Assembly: GCF_004799445.1 (NCBI RefSeq)
Contig: NZ_SSNA01000055.1
Span: 159,817-223,816 of the forward strand
DNA from: Bradyrhizobium sp.
Lineage (GTDB): Bacteria > Pseudomonadota > Alphaproteobacteria > Rhizobiales > Xanthobacteraceae
Length of the DNA stretch: 64,000 bases
Direction: 5' to 3'
Shown: one piece after another, positions 55,460 to 63,551 of the stretch
Layout of the letters: every line of letters starts with the position of its first letter
Position numbering within the stretch: the first letter of the stretch is position 1
The notes under the pieces: generated by a model
What the model saw: the letters and a program-made list of their open reading frames with translations, nothing else
What the model was told of the DNA's origin: nothing
Databases searched by the model: none
Position numbers and translations under genes: made by a program

Positions 55460-55608
55460 TTGTTTTGGATCTTCAGCCCGTTGGGGCCGACATTGATCTG
55501 CAGGCCTTCCGGCTGCTTTTTGGTCTGGTAGAGATTGTAGCCGAGCACGCCCACTGCCACGATCAATGCGCCGATGATCAGAAACATAATATTGCGGTTA
55601 GCGGGCAT
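55456..55608 (-). CDS. 50-residue membrane-anchored protein
   Basis: ATG at 55608 has GGAGA at seven bases. It encodes a single membrane segment (MFLIIGALIVAVGVLGYNLY) followed by a short polar tail (PEGLQINVGPNGLKIQNK). It is likely an inner-membrane protein with a small periplasmic tail. Its stop overlaps the possible GTG start of the next gene. It diverges from the M20 peptidase gene, which starts 86 bp away. The function is unknown. Confidence 0.72.
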   Translation of the reverse strand: MPANRNIMFLIIGALIVAVGVLGYNLYQTKKQPEGLQINVGPNGLKIQNK

Positions 55609-55693
55609 TGCTGTCTCCATGGCGCGTGAAACCGAAGCGGGCAGTGTATTGACGCGGCTGCGATTCTGAAAGCAACAACGGGAAACGTGACGC

Positions 55694-56974
55694 ATGAACG
55701 CCACCGATACCAGGCAAAAAATCCTCGACGCGGTCGATGGCCATTTCGACGCGCAGCTTGCGACCACCAGGGAGTTTGTCGCCATACCCTCTATCCGTGG
55801 CGCGGAGGGGCCGTGCCAGGACATGATCGGCGATCTGTTGCGCCGGCGCGGTTACGAGGTCGACGACTGGCATATCGATGTCGACGACCTGAAGGATTTG
55901 CGCGGTTTCGGGCCGATCGAGCATGATTTTTCGAGAGCCCGCACCGTGGTCGGCACCTACCGTCCGCCAAATAACGCCGGCAAATCGCTGATCCTGCAGG
56001 GGCATTGCGACGTCGTGCCGACCGGTCCGCTTGAGATGTGGGAGACGCCGCCGTTTTCGCCCGTGGTGAGGGACGGCAAGATGTATGGCCGCGGCGCCTG
56101 CGACATGAAGTCGGGGACCATCGGCGCGCTTTATGCGCTCGATGCGATCGCGGCGGCGGGCCTCAAGCCGACGGGGCGGATTCATTTCCAGTCCGTGATC
56201 GAGGAGGAGAGCACCGGCGTCGGCGCGCTCTCGACCCTGCAGCGCGGCTATCGCGCCGATGCCTGTTTCATTCCCGAACCTACCTCCGGCAAGATGGTGC
56301 GCTCGCAGGTCGGCGTGATCTGGTTTCGCCTGAAGGTGCGCGGCCATCCCGTGCATGTGTTCGAGGCTGGCTCAGGCTCCAATGCGATCACCGCGGCCTA
56401 TCATCTGATCCAGTCGCTGCAAAAACTCGAGGCCGAATGGAACGAGCGCGCGAAAAGCGATCGCCATTTCAGGGCGGTGACGCATCCGATCAACTTCAAT
56501 CCCGGCATCATCAGGGGCGGCGACTGGGCTTCCAGCGTGCCGGCCTGGTGTGACGTCGATTGCCGGATTGCGATCCTGCCGGGCTGGTCGGTTGCCGATT
56601 GCCAGGCCGAGATTCTCAGCCATATCGCTGCGGCCGCGCGCGATCATCGATTTCTTTCCAACAATCCGCCTGGCGTGGAGTGGTCCGGGTTTCTTTCGGA
56701 AGGCTATGAACTGAAGGATTCAGCGGCGGCGGAAGCCGCGTTCGGCAAGGCCTATGACGAGGTCTATGGCGGCGCCGTGCAGGACCTCGTCTTCACCGCG
56801 CTCACCGACACGCGGTTCTATGGGCTGAACTACAACATTCCGAGCCTGTGCTTTGGCGCTAGCGGGGCGGCAATGCATGGCTTCAACGAATATGTCGATC
56901 TGGACTCGCTGCGCAAATCAACCAAGGTCACCGCGCTGTTTATCGCCGAATGGTGCGGGGTGGAGAAGGTGTAG
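55694..56974 (+). CDS. M20-family deacylase (ArgE/DapE-like)
   Basis: The 426-residue zinc peptidase fold has the metal ligands in LILQGHCDVVPTGP (His, Asp), YGRGACDMKSG (Asp), the catalytic FQSVIEEESTGVGA (Glu-Glu), and a C-terminal AMHGFNEYVD (His). ArgE, DapE and related deacylases share this fold, and the protein is longer than ArgE or DapE, so the substrate (N-acetylornithine, N-succinyl amino acid or other) is not assigned. The 3' end overlaps the convergent BtuF-like gene by 35 bp. Confidence 0.9.
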   Translation: MNATDTRQKILDAVDGHFDAQLATTREFVAIPSIRGAEGPCQDMIGDLLRRRGYEVDDWHIDVDDLKDLRGFGPIEHDFSRARTVVGTYRPPNNAGKSLILQGHCDVVPTGPLEMWETPPFSPVVRDGKMYGRGACDMKSGTIGALYALDAIAAAGLKPTGRIHFQSVIEEESTGVGALSTLQRGYRADACFIPEPTSGKMVRSQVGVIWFRLKVRGHPVHVFEAGSGSNAITAAYHLIQSLQKLEAEWNERAKSDRHFRAVTHPINFNPGIIRGGDWASSVPAWCDVDCRIAILPGWSVADCQAEILSHIAAAARDHRFLSNNPPGVEWSGFLSEGYELKDSAAAEAAFGKAYDEVYGGAVQDLVFTALTDTRFYGLNYNIPSLCFGASGAAMHGFNEYVDLDSLRKSTKVTALFIAEWCGVEKV

Positions 56975-57755
56975 CGGAGGGCCAAAGTGCTGCGACAATC
57001 GCATCCAGCCCGTCGGTCAGAGCGGCGGGACCGGGTTGCAGGATCAGCGGCGATTTGATCTCGACGATCCGGTCGTTGTCGACAGCCGGAATCTGGTCCC
57101 ATCCCGGCCGCCGCCTGATCTTGTCCGGAACGACTTTCTTGCCGCACCAGGACGCCAGAATCACGTCGGGCGCGGCAGCGCGCACGAGATCAGGGGAAAT
57201 GATCCGGTCCTTCGCCGCCTGCTGGAATCGCAGGTCCGGCAGGATGTCTTCGCCGCCCGCGATCTCGATCAGTTCGGACACCCAGCCGATGCCGCTGATC
57301 AGGGGATCGTCCCATTCCTCGAAATAGACCCTTGGTTTGGGCGAGGGGCGGGTGGCCGACGCGATGTTCGCAAGACGCTCTTCATAGCTGGTCGCGAGTT
57401 GATCGGCGCGCTCCGCCGCACCGACCAGCGCCCCCAGCGTGCGGATCATCGCCAGGATGCCCGCGACGTCGCGCTGATTGAAGACATGGATGGCGATACC
57501 GGCGCGGACCAGATCGGAGACGATGTCGGCCTGCAGATCCGAGAAAGCGAGGACGAGGTCCGGCTCGAGCTTGAGGATTTTCGGAATGTCGGCCGAAATG
57601 AACGCCGAAACCCGGGGCTTTTCGCGCCGGACCTGCGGCGGCCGCACCGCGTAGCCGGATACGCCGACAATCCGGTCCTGCTCGCCAAGCAGATATAGCG
57701 TCTCCACGGTTTCTTCGGTGAGACAGACGATCCGGCGGGGAGGGAATTGGCGCAT
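56940..57755 (-). CDS. Periplasmic-type cobalamin/siderophore-binding protein (BtuF-like)
   Basis: The 271-residue protein from the ATG at 57755 has the class III solute-binding fold: IVCLTEETVETLYLLGEQDR, then KILKLEPDLVLAFSDLQADI, the mid-helix spacer, and YFEEWDDPLISGIGWVSELI. No signal peptide is obvious at this start, which is odd for a binding protein; a longer start would only read through a repeat. No permease is nearby. Cobalamin is likely but unproven. The 3' end overlaps the M20 gene by 35 bp. Confidence 0.8.
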   Translation of the reverse strand: MRQFPPRRIVCLTEETVETLYLLGEQDRIVGVSGYAVRPPQVRREKPRVSAFISADIPKILKLEPDLVLAFSDLQADIVSDLVRAGIAIHVFNQRDVAGILAMIRTLGALVGAAERADQLATSYEERLANIASATRPSPKPRVYFEEWDDPLISGIGWVSELIEIAGGEDILPDLRFQQAAKDRIISPDLVRAAAPDVILASWCGKKVVPDKIRRRPGWDQIPAVDNDRIVEIKSPLILQPGPAALTDGLDAIVAALWPSATPSPPRTIRR

Positions 57756-57811
57756 GGCGGACGATATGCAGAATATTGAACGGGTTGTCACGGCGGGTAT
57801 GACCAGAGACA

Positions 57812-57901
57812 TCATTGCCGGCTTGACCCGGCAATCTATCCTCTCGGAAAAGTGCTTTGGCGAAGTTTGATGGATGCGCGGGTCAAGCCCGCGTATGACG
57901 G
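57812..57901. repeat. Palindromic intergenic repeat between btuF-like and paaI-like genes
   Basis: Two hairpins: ttgccgg-cttgac-ccggcaa at about 57814-57833 and gcgcggg-tcaag-cccgcgt at about 57877-57895. The 9-base arms cttgacccg (57822-57830) and cgggtcaag (57879-57887) also pair with each other. When translated it gives GLDPRIH, the fragment commonly found in mis-called proteins of Bradyrhizobium. It lies between two divergent genes. Confidence 0.75.
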
Positions 57902-57926
57902 TTGAAAATTCAACGGGAGGGCGACC

Positions 57927-58325
57927 ATGACGCCGCTGGAGAAAGTCAATTCGATGAAGATGCCTTTTGCCGAATTGAAGGGGGTCAGCTTCACCGAAGC
58001 CGAAAGGGATCGCGTCGTGGCGCGGATGCTGGTCCGCCCCGACCTCTGTACGCTCAACCACATGATTCATGGCGGTGCGGTGATGGCGTTGGCGGATTCA
58101 GTTGGCGCCGCGGCAACCGTGATCAATCTGCCGGAAGGCGCGAACGGGACCACGACCATCGAGAGCAAGACCAATTTCATTGGCGGCGCGAGGGAGGGAA
58201 TGACGGTGATCGCGACCGCGACCCCGGTGCATCGGGGGCGGCGTACCCAGGTCTGGCAGACAAGGCTGGAAACCGAGGACGGAAAGCTGATCGCGGTGGT
58301 AACCCAGACCCAGATGGTGCTGTGA
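57927..58325 (+). CDS. PaaI-family hotdog-fold thioesterase
   Basis: The 132-residue protein is a single hotdog domain with the family pattern TLNHMIHGGAVMALADSVGA. Here HGG is at the start of the long helix and Asp at its end (catalytic position). It ends GRRTQVWQTRLETEDGKLIA. It probably hydrolyses acyl-CoA thioesters; which ones is not clear. The ATG at 57927 is preceded by GGGAGGG. The next plus-strand gene (GNAT) is 154 bp downstream. Confidence 0.85.
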   Translation: MTPLEKVNSMKMPFAELKGVSFTEAERDRVVARMLVRPDLCTLNHMIHGGAVMALADSVGAAATVINLPEGANGTTTIESKTNFIGGAREGMTVIATATPVHRGRRTQVWQTRLETEDGKLIAVVTQTQMVL

Positions 58326-58400
58326 AAAATGTCCGCCGGTGGGTTGGTTAACGAATTGGTCGCGACTTTCTGCCGTAATTTGCGGCGGGAAGCGGCCTTG

Positions 58401-58419
58401 AATTTCATGTTGCAATGCA
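58401..58419 (+). promoter_or_regulatory. TGC-N3-GCA motif upstream of GNAT gene (PhaR-like)
   Basis: The 19-mer aatttcatgttgcaatgca contains the TGC-N3-GCA palindromic core. It differs at one position from the motif upstream of the gene at 59174-59476, in the same orientation relative to its gene, 60 bp before the GNAT start. PhaR regulators of polyhydroxyalkanoate metabolism bind this kind of site, so PhaR control is an inference. Confidence 0.5.
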
Positions 58420-58479
58420 CAATATACGTGATCTAGGGATTCGACGCCTCCTCGAGGGCCTTCCAAGAGGAGTTTTGAC

Positions 58480-59100
58480 GTGAATTACGAAAATACGACC
58501 CGCTCGACGGCCAAAGGCATAGTTCGGACGCTGAGTCAGCAGGAAGAACTGCCGCTGCTGCGCGATCATCTGTTGCGGCTTGACCGGGAAAGCCGCCATG
58601 ACCGCTTCCACGGCTTCATGGACGATGGCTTCATTGAGCGCTATGCCGCAAAATGCGCTGAAGACGGCACCATCATTATCGCCTATCTCGAAGACGGTTT
58701 GGTCCGAGGTGCTGCGGAATTGCATCCGCCGGATCGATCACCGGATTCACAGCCGGAAATCGCATTCAGCGTGGAAGCCCAATTGCGCCGGCAGGGCGTC
58801 GGCAGCATATTGTTCCGAAAGGTGATCGCGGAAGCGCGGGCCAAAGGCTACCGCTCCTTGCGGATCACCACCGGCGCGCAAAATGAGGCGATGCGGACGC
58901 TTGCCAACAAGTTCGGCGCGCATCTGACGTTCCGCCACGGCGAATCCACCGGCAGCATCGATCTGAAGCAGCAAGCGCAGCCCGAATCTGCGCGGTCCCC
59001 GATCGCCACACCGTTCGATGCGGCGCGGGCGATGGCCAATTTCAACCGCGAATACTGGAAATTTATGCTGCGGATGTCAGGCTGGGGACGAACCGCCTGA
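58480..59100 (+). CDS. GNAT-family acetyltransferase
   Basis: The 206-residue protein has GTG at 58480 with AAGAGGAG at seven bases. The N-terminal part (HLLRLDRESRHDRFHGFMDD) is typical of one bacterial GNAT group, and the acetyl-CoA loop is EAQLRRQGVGSILFRKVI, with RRQGVG matching Q/R-x-x-G-x-G. The substrate is unknown. A C-terminal extension of about 35 residues follows the core. A probable TGC-N3-GCA operator is located at 58401-58419. Confidence 0.88.
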   Translation: MNYENTTRSTAKGIVRTLSQQEELPLLRDHLLRLDRESRHDRFHGFMDDGFIERYAAKCAEDGTIIIAYLEDGLVRGAAELHPPDRSPDSQPEIAFSVEAQLRRQGVGSILFRKVIAEARAKGYRSLRITTGAQNEAMRTLANKFGAHLTFRHGESTGSIDLKQQAQPESARSPIATPFDAARAMANFNREYWKFMLRMSGWGRTA

Positions 59101-59173
59101 CGAGGCGCACGGGCGCACCGTCATTTGCCGATCGCCGGCCAGGCGATCGGCGGTCACGCGACAAATACGTGTC

Positions 59174-59476
59174 TCAGGTCCCCGTCCGCTTGGCGTTGCC
59201 GAACTTCCTGACAATCCGGCGCTCGACCACGACCGAGCGCTGCGCGCCCTGTTCTCCGGCGATCACGCGGGTCGTGGAACGCGCAAAGGCGCGTCCGGCC
59301 TTCTTCACTTCGGCCGTGACGGATTCGATCGGCAGCCCCATTAGGGATGCCGCGATTTCCGCCTGTTCACTCTGATCGTCGGTGATACCCGCCGCGGCGA
59401 AGATAGCTTCCTCCAACGTCGGCGGATCGCGTCGCACGCGCCGCGGCCCATATTTCGTGTTCCAGTCCTGACTCAT
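59174..59476 (-). CDS. Hypothetical protein, 100 aa
   Basis: A basic, probably helical protein. The first third (MSQDWNTKYGPRRVRRDPPT) is Arg-rich, then comes TLEEAIFAAAGITDDQSEQA, and a C-terminal basic stretch follows (VVVERRIVRKFGNAKRTGT). No domain is recognised. ATG at 59476 is followed immediately by a compact frame. It shares its upstream 19-mer with the GNAT gene on the other strand, hinting at common regulation. Confidence 0.8.
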   Translation of the reverse strand: MSQDWNTKYGPRRVRRDPPTLEEAIFAAAGITDDQSEQAEIAASLMGLPIESVTAEVKKAGRAFARSTTRVIAGEQGAQRSVVVERRIVRKFGNAKRTGT

Positions 59477-59519
59477 CGCGGCCTCTTGTTTGATGCAGCG
59501 TATCTAGGGAGCATTATGT

Positions 59520-59538
59520 TGCATTGCAATATGAAATT
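59520..59538 (-). promoter_or_regulatory. TGC-N3-GCA motif upstream of the 100-aa gene (PhaR-like)
   Basis: Read on the minus strand this is aatttcatattgcaatgca, 18 of 19 bases the same as 58401-58419. It lies 43 bp before the start at 59476. Both copies have the same order relative to their genes. Confidence 0.5.
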
Positions 59539-59570
59539 GATGTGGCAATCCAGCTATGCGTCTTCCGAGT

Positions 59571-59870
59571 TCAGAGCTTCTCCACCCCTGTGGCGTCGTA
59601 AATCTCGATCGTCGGGTTGGCCGCGGCCAGCGGCTGCAGGGCGCGGACAAAATCGCGTGAGGCCGGCACCGCGAAATGTGCTGCCAGCGCGTCGCGACTG
59701 GTCCACTGTTCGATGAACACCAGCCGCAGCGAATTTTCGCAATCGATATGCACGGCGTGCGCGATGCATCCTTGCTCGTTGCGCGAGCGATGCACGTGCT
59801 CCAGGCTCAGTTTGCGGGCCTCATGGAAGGAATCTTCCCGCGCCGTTACGCTGCCGGTCACCACGATCAT
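59571..59870 (-). CDS. Antibiotic biosynthesis monooxygenase-type (ABM) protein
   Basis: The 99-residue protein has a dimeric ferredoxin-like ABM fold pattern: MIVVTGSVTAREDSFHEARK, then the segment EHVHRSRNEQGCIAHAVHID, then RLVFIEQWTSRDALAAHFA, and a final VEIY-like strand. These proteins include quinol oxidases and dehydratase-like enzymes; many are of unknown substrate. No neighbour clarifies the role. Conserved His and Trp are present. Confidence 0.82.
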   Translation of the reverse strand: MIVVTGSVTAREDSFHEARKLSLEHVHRSRNEQGCIAHAVHIDCENSLRLVFIEQWTSRDALAAHFAVPASRDFVRALQPLAAANPTIEIYDATGVEKL

Positions 59871-59904
59871 CGCGTCCCTCCCGCCGTTTTCAATTCAGGG
59901 CATC

Positions 59905-60621
59905 TCACGAGACTGAATCGCCGGCGCCCGCAAAGTCGATCGGCTGCTGCGGCCAGCGCTTGAGCGCAGCGTGTCCGGCATCGGTTAGGAGATAAATGCC
60001 GCGCTCGGCGCGATCGAACCAGCCATACACGTTGTGCAGCAGAATCTTCGGAGCATCGGGAATTCCGGGCTTGAGGTCGCGCACGCGCCGTGGCCCCTGC
60101 GACAGCGCCAATGCGCAGGCCAGCGCCTGTTGGCGGTATGCCGTCATGATCGGAGTGCGGGTGCTGCCGCCCAGTGCCGGGTCCCCCTTGCGCCGCCGAT
60201 GCTCGGCAACGAGGCGCGAGCGCTTCTTCGGATCGCGGCGCGGGCTGGTCGTGGGCGGCGCGACGATCACCTCGACATCGCCCGACTTGGTGACCGCAAG
60301 CATGCCAAAGCCCAGTCGGCGGCAGAGATTGCGATAGCGCGCATCGCTCTCCCGTCCCTTGCCGCGCTCGGACAGTCTGGCGGCGAGCCAGACCTCGTCG
60401 CAGGAGGTGGCGCGATCGACCGCCTGCAAGACCAGTTCAAGGTTGAAGGAAAGCTTCAATTCGCCGATGACCACGATCGGGGGGTCGCCGCCGCTCAGCG
60501 CGACGAGGTCGCAGCCGCCGACTTCGCCCTTGACCGCAAAGCCGAGCTTCTCGAGGAAACGTTTGACGGGCAGATAAAGTGCGGTTTCCAAGCAATCTCC
60601 AGTGTCGTGCCTGCGACTCAC
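59905..60621 (-). CDS. DUF2161-family protein (PD-(D/E)XK-like)
   Basis: The 238-residue protein from GTG 60621 shows a restriction-endonuclease-like N-terminus: FLEKLGFAVKGEVGGCDLVA, PPIVVIGELKLSFN (the E-x-K pair) and QAVDRATSCDEVWLAARL. A C-terminal winged-helix-like segment is also present (ALALSQGPRRVRDLKPGIPD). I remember the family as DUF2161, annotated as a putative phosphodiesterase. The substrate is unknown. It is divergent from the GrlR-like gene 109 bp away. Confidence 0.75.
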   Translation of the reverse strand: MSRRHDTGDCLETALYLPVKRFLEKLGFAVKGEVGGCDLVALSGGDPPIVVIGELKLSFNLELVLQAVDRATSCDEVWLAARLSERGKGRESDARYRNLCRRLGFGMLAVTKSGDVEVIVAPPTTSPRRDPKKRSRLVAEHRRRKGDPALGGSTRTPIMTAYRQQALACALALSQGPRRVRDLKPGIPDAPKILLHNVYGWFDRAERGIYLLTDAGHAALKRWPQQPIDFAGAGDSVS

Positions 60622-60729
60622 TGTGCGAGTTTAGCCCGGATCGCCCGGGCGCATGCGGCGGGATTTGATCAGGCAGGCCTGGAGCGGCTATTCTGCCGCC
60701 GGGACCAGACTGCGGGCGTGGCGGAAGCG

Positions 60730-61074
60730 ATGATCAGAAACGGCCTCTACCACATCACCGTCGAGATGCTTGACGGGATCAAGGGCGGCAATCAGGGGGT
60801 CATGGTCGTGCGCGACGGCACGTTGCGCGGGGGTGACTCGTTCTTCTATGCCTTCGGCACCTACACGGCGGCGGACGGCAGGTGGAAGGGCGAGGTAACC
60901 AACCAAGAGCATTCCCCGACATTTGGCGAGCGGCCGGTCTGGGAACGCAAGGTGGTGACGATCGGCTTTACCGGAACCTATACCGATGACGCCGCCGAAA
61001 GCGACGGCATCGCGCTCGCCGGCAAGCAGAGCATTCGATTCAAGTCCAGGCTGCGGCTGCTGGTTCCAGACTAG
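60730..61074 (+). CDS. GrlR-like regulatory protein
   Basis: The 114-residue protein has the beta-barrel pattern of GrlR-like proteins: GLYHITVEMLDGIKGGNQGV, then VVRDGTLRGGDSFFYAFGTY and VWERKVVTIGFTGTYTDDAA. GrlR represses the LEE type III secretion regulator in enteric pathogens, but related proteins occur in many rhizobia without LEE. There is no type III gene here, so the target is unknown. The ATG at 60730 is chosen. The stop shares a CTAG with the convergent SDR gene. Confidence 0.75.
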   Translation: MIRNGLYHITVEMLDGIKGGNQGVMVVRDGTLRGGDSFFYAFGTYTAADGRWKGEVTNQEHSPTFGERPVWERKVVTIGFTGTYTDDAAESDGIALAGKQSIRFKSRLRLLVPD

Positions 61075-61751
61075 ACCCGGCCGCTCACCGGAAGCAACGC
61101 GCCGGTGACGGCGCTGGCCGCATCGCTTGCGAGAAACAGGATCACGCTGGCGAGTTCCTCCGGCGTCACCCATTTAGTGAAATCCGCCTTCGGCATGCTG
61201 GCGCGGTTGGCCGCGGTGTCGATGGTCGACGGCAACACGGCATTGACGGTAATCTTGCCTTTCCATTCGGCGGCAAGCGTCTCGGTGAGGCGGTGCACGC
61301 CGGCTTTTGACGCAGCGTAGGCGCCCATGCCGGAACCTGCCTGCAATGCGCCGATCGCGCCGACATTGACGATTCGGCCTGCGCCGGACGCGACAAGATG
61401 CGGGATCGCCGATCGCGACGCGTTCAGCGCGGTGAGCACGTTGAGCGCATACATGCGCTGCCAAGTCGCTGGATCACCGTCGGCGATGGCCTCGAACGCA
61501 AAGCCGCCGGCGATGTTGATCAGCGCATCGAGCTTGCCGAAATGCGCCGCCGCCGCGTCGACGGCCTGCTTGGCCTGGGCCGCGTCGGTCAGATCGACGC
61601 CGCCGAGCTCGATCCGGTTGGGTGTTGCCGCAACCTGCGATGCCGCGTGATCGACGCCGGCTACCCGGGCACCCATCGCCAGGGCGGAGATCGCGACAAC
61701 CCTGCCAAGCGCGCCTGAGGCTCCGGTCACGACAATGATTTTTCCGTCCAT
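61071..61751 (-). CDS. SDR-family oxidoreductase
   Basis: The 226-residue short-chain dehydrogenase starts at 61751 (MDGKIIVVTGASGALGRVVA), with the Rossmann TGASGALG motif. The middle NIAGGFAFEAIADGD, the NVGAIGALQAGSGMGAYAASKAG region with the Tyr-x3-Lys and preceding Ser-position residues follow. The Ser position reads Ala-Ile-Gly, so the canonical catalytic Ser looks replaced (see YAASK for the Tyr and Lys). The substrate is unknown. The stop overlaps the GrlR-like stop. Confidence 0.85.
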   Translation of the reverse strand: MDGKIIVVTGASGALGRVVAISALAMGARVAGVDHAASQVAATPNRIELGGVDLTDAAQAKQAVDAAAAHFGKLDALINIAGGFAFEAIADGDPATWQRMYALNVLTALNASRSAIPHLVASGAGRIVNVGAIGALQAGSGMGAYAASKAGVHRLTETLAAEWKGKITVNAVLPSTIDTAANRASMPKADFTKWVTPEELASVILFLASDAASAVTGALLPVSGRV

Positions 61752-62060
61752 GATTGATCTCCGGGGCGAGGAGGAAGCGGCCCACACTACCGTCAGGCAA
61801 AATTCATTTGCAATGCTGCGAGACTTTGCGACCAAATTCGGGTCGATACGTCTTACGTCGCCGCGAACGGACGGTCCCAATGCCTGACACGGGCAAAAGC
61901 ACCCGGCGACGCGATTAAAACCGCGCCCCAGGCAAGGGGCCTGGATCTCCGGGCCTCGGCTCCTGGCGCCGATCGTTAAAATTTGTCCGAATTCTATAAG
62001 CGAACTGCAGAACCGTCCGGCTATGCTGCGGTTGGTTCAATCCAGGGGTTGGAAAACATC
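61752..62060. other. Intergenic region upstream of a 66-residue gene
   Basis: About 310 bp with no convincing gene or strong hairpin. A possible start for the next gene at 61983 would add 26 residues in poor context. A modest palindrome (gcccgg-like repeats at about 61941-61960) is visible. Promoters for the SDR gene (leftward) and the 66-residue gene (rightward) are presumably here, but no -35/-10 pair is called. Confidence 0.5.
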
Positions 62061-62261
62061 ATGATGAGACATTTGCCTGACCACGGCTTGCCGCTGGTTC
62101 AGCTCAAGGAGCAGCGGCGGGATTTGGTTGTCGCGCTGCAAAACCGCAACGGTCCGGTTGGCGGCTGGGAATTGATACAGATCGCCGCGGTTCAGCAGGC
62201 GATCTCGGCCTTCGAGGACGTCATTGCCGACCTCGACGCTGAACTGGAAGCAGCGGCGTAA
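62061..62261 (+). CDS. Small hypothetical protein, 66 aa
   Basis: Starting at 62061 (MMRHLPDHGLPLVQLKEQRR), the 66-residue protein is soluble and mostly helical: DLVVALQNRNGPVGGWELIQ, then AAVQQAISAFEDVIADLDAE. It ends in an acidic Ala tail. An ATG at 61983 would add 26 residues. The function is unknown. It resembles short helical proteins frequent in Bradyrhizobium, but no homology is claimed. Confidence 0.7.
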   Translation: MMRHLPDHGLPLVQLKEQRRDLVVALQNRNGPVGGWELIQIAAVQQAISAFEDVIADLDAELEAAA

Positions 62262-62398
62262 GCAGTTCTTTGGCTGCTTCGCAGCGGCGCGTTCATCGGC
62301 CCTTTCCGATCCTGGCTGTACACCCGCGCATCACGCGGGTATTGCACATCGTGTCCGGCGGATCATATCCGCGGGGGAGAGAAGCAGCCGGGGGCAAT

Positions 62399-62710
62399 AT
62401 GACTGGGTACAAGGCCGCCATTTCCGGTGCCGCGCTCGTTTTCGCAGGCGTTGTCACCGGCTCGTCGGCCGCGTTAGCGCAGAGCTTCGAGAACTATCGC
62501 TGTGCCGATGGCACCCGGTTCATCGTCGGATTTTTCAAATACGATACGCGCGCACATTTGCAGATCGATGGACGGGCGGTGACGCTGAAAAAGCGTCTGG
62601 CCTTCTCCGGCGCGCACTATTCGGGCGGCGGCGTGACCCTGATGATCACAAAGGCTGGCAGCACGATCAGGCATGTCAAACGACCGGTTACCGCGTGCGA
62701 GCTGACATGA
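62399..62710 (+). CDS. MliC-like lysozyme inhibitor
   Basis: The 103-residue exported protein has ATG at 62399 with GGGG upstream, and a signal peptide ending SSAALAQ. The mature domain has the MliC pattern: FENYRCADGTRFIVGFFKYD, then VTLKKRLAFSGAHYSGGGVT, and VTACELT with the terminal Cys (one Cys pair). MliC-type proteins inhibit C-type lysozyme and protect the envelope. The lipobox seen in some family members is not obvious here, so it is probably a soluble periplasmic form. Confidence 0.8.
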   Translation: MTGYKAAISGAALVFAGVVTGSSAALAQSFENYRCADGTRFIVGFFKYDTRAHLQIDGRAVTLKKRLAFSGAHYSGGGVTLMITKAGSTIRHVKRPVTACELT

Positions 62711-62748
62711 AAAAGGGCCGAAACCTTTTCGTTCCGACCCTTTGTTGT
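62708..62748 (+). terminator. Probable terminator after mliC-like gene
   Basis: The segment aaagggccgaaa pairs with ttccgaccctttg (two wobble positions) around the loop, followed by ttgttgttg. It lies right after the stop at 62710. It has the form of a Rho-independent terminator, with a modest stem. Confidence 0.55.
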
Positions 62749-62800
62749 TGATATCGCATCGGCGACTGGCGGCGCATCGGTATCGAGTCCGCGCCTCGCA

Positions 62801-63001
62801 TCAGCGTTCACGCAACGGTTTGGATTCCTGGATGGCCGCTTCGTGATACCAGCTGCCACCGCACGCAGCTTCGCTGACGCGCAATGAGTCGGAATCGGTG
62901 ACGGCCTTGGTCTCCTCATGGCGACGGACGCCGAGAGCCGCGCGGCCCCCGGCAGGGAATTGGTAGATCTTTGCAGACCCGTGATTCAGGTTCGTATTCA
63001 T
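62801..63001 (-). CDS. GstI-like protein (DUF2735), putative glnII regulator
   Basis: The 66-residue protein from ATG 63001 (AGGAG seven bases upstream) contains the conserved core SAKIYQFPAGGRAALG, with a basic middle and an acidic C-terminal tail. It lies immediately upstream of glnII on the opposite strand. In Rhizobium leguminosarum a small protein in this position, GstI, represses glnII translation, and the DUF2735 core matches my memory of it. The regulatory role is therefore inferred from context and family. Confidence 0.75.
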   Translation of the reverse strand: MNTNLNHGSAKIYQFPAGGRAALGVRRHEETKAVTDSDSLRVSEAACGGSWYHEAAIQESKPLRER

Positions 63002-63551
63002 CGGTATCTCCTTTGTCGTAGCGCTTTGATTCATGGTGCGCCCGACTCGTTCGCGAGTGGTTACTGGAATCGATATCGTCCCTGCACTCCGGTCGTGCAA
63101 CCTGATTAAAGAAAAATCATTTTATGAATAAAATGTAGGCACTTTTGCTTTTGCCTCCTCCAAAGCAGCGGCAGCCTGGCTAACGCGTGGGCCGATGCCA
63201 AGGTTGCGGAGAGACTTCATCTTCTTGCGGAATATTGCGGAGAGCTGCCGCGCTATTGATCGGGGCGAGGGGCGATGCCGCCGATTGCTGCGGAAACAGG
63301 CGCAATCTGGGCCTAAGTCAGGTCATCCCGCGTCCGCCGGCAACGCGCCCCGCGCGCCTTTGCCGCACCTCGAAGCGACCGGAAGTCGGTTCGACCGAAC
63401 GGGATTTCCCCGTCGCGATAGCTCTCCCGCAATGCAGCGATTGGCACTTTAATTGCTTAGTAAAGACTGGCCGATGGTGGCCGGGTACGCGTGTGGTGAC
63501 CAAGAGGCTTCGGTTTCCCCACCTTCGCATCATCAACTCAAGAGAGGCTCA
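63002..63551. other. Divergent regulatory region gstI-like / glnII
   Basis: The 550 bp between the two start codons contain no convincing gene. On the glnII side is the sigma-54 promoter at 63442-63456. Upstream activator sites for NtrC are expected but not clearly visible. AT-rich sequence near 63104-63136 (attaaagaaaaatc, aataaaatgtag) may be the gstI promoter. No terminator is seen on either side. Confidence 0.6.
63442..63456 (+). promoter_or_regulatory. Sigma-54 promoter of glnII
   Basis: TGGCAC (63442-63447), five bases, TTGC (63453-63456): a perfect match to the -24/-12 consensus for RpoN (TGGCAC-N5-TTGC). It lies about 95 bp upstream of the glnII start. Sigma-54 promoters need an activator, normally NtrC for glnII. 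Confidence 0.88.

Noticed and set aside
63195..63452. Small plus-strand frame upstream of glnII
   Set aside because: It overlaps the sigma-54 promoter, is Arg/Pro-rich, and has no convincing ribosome-binding site.
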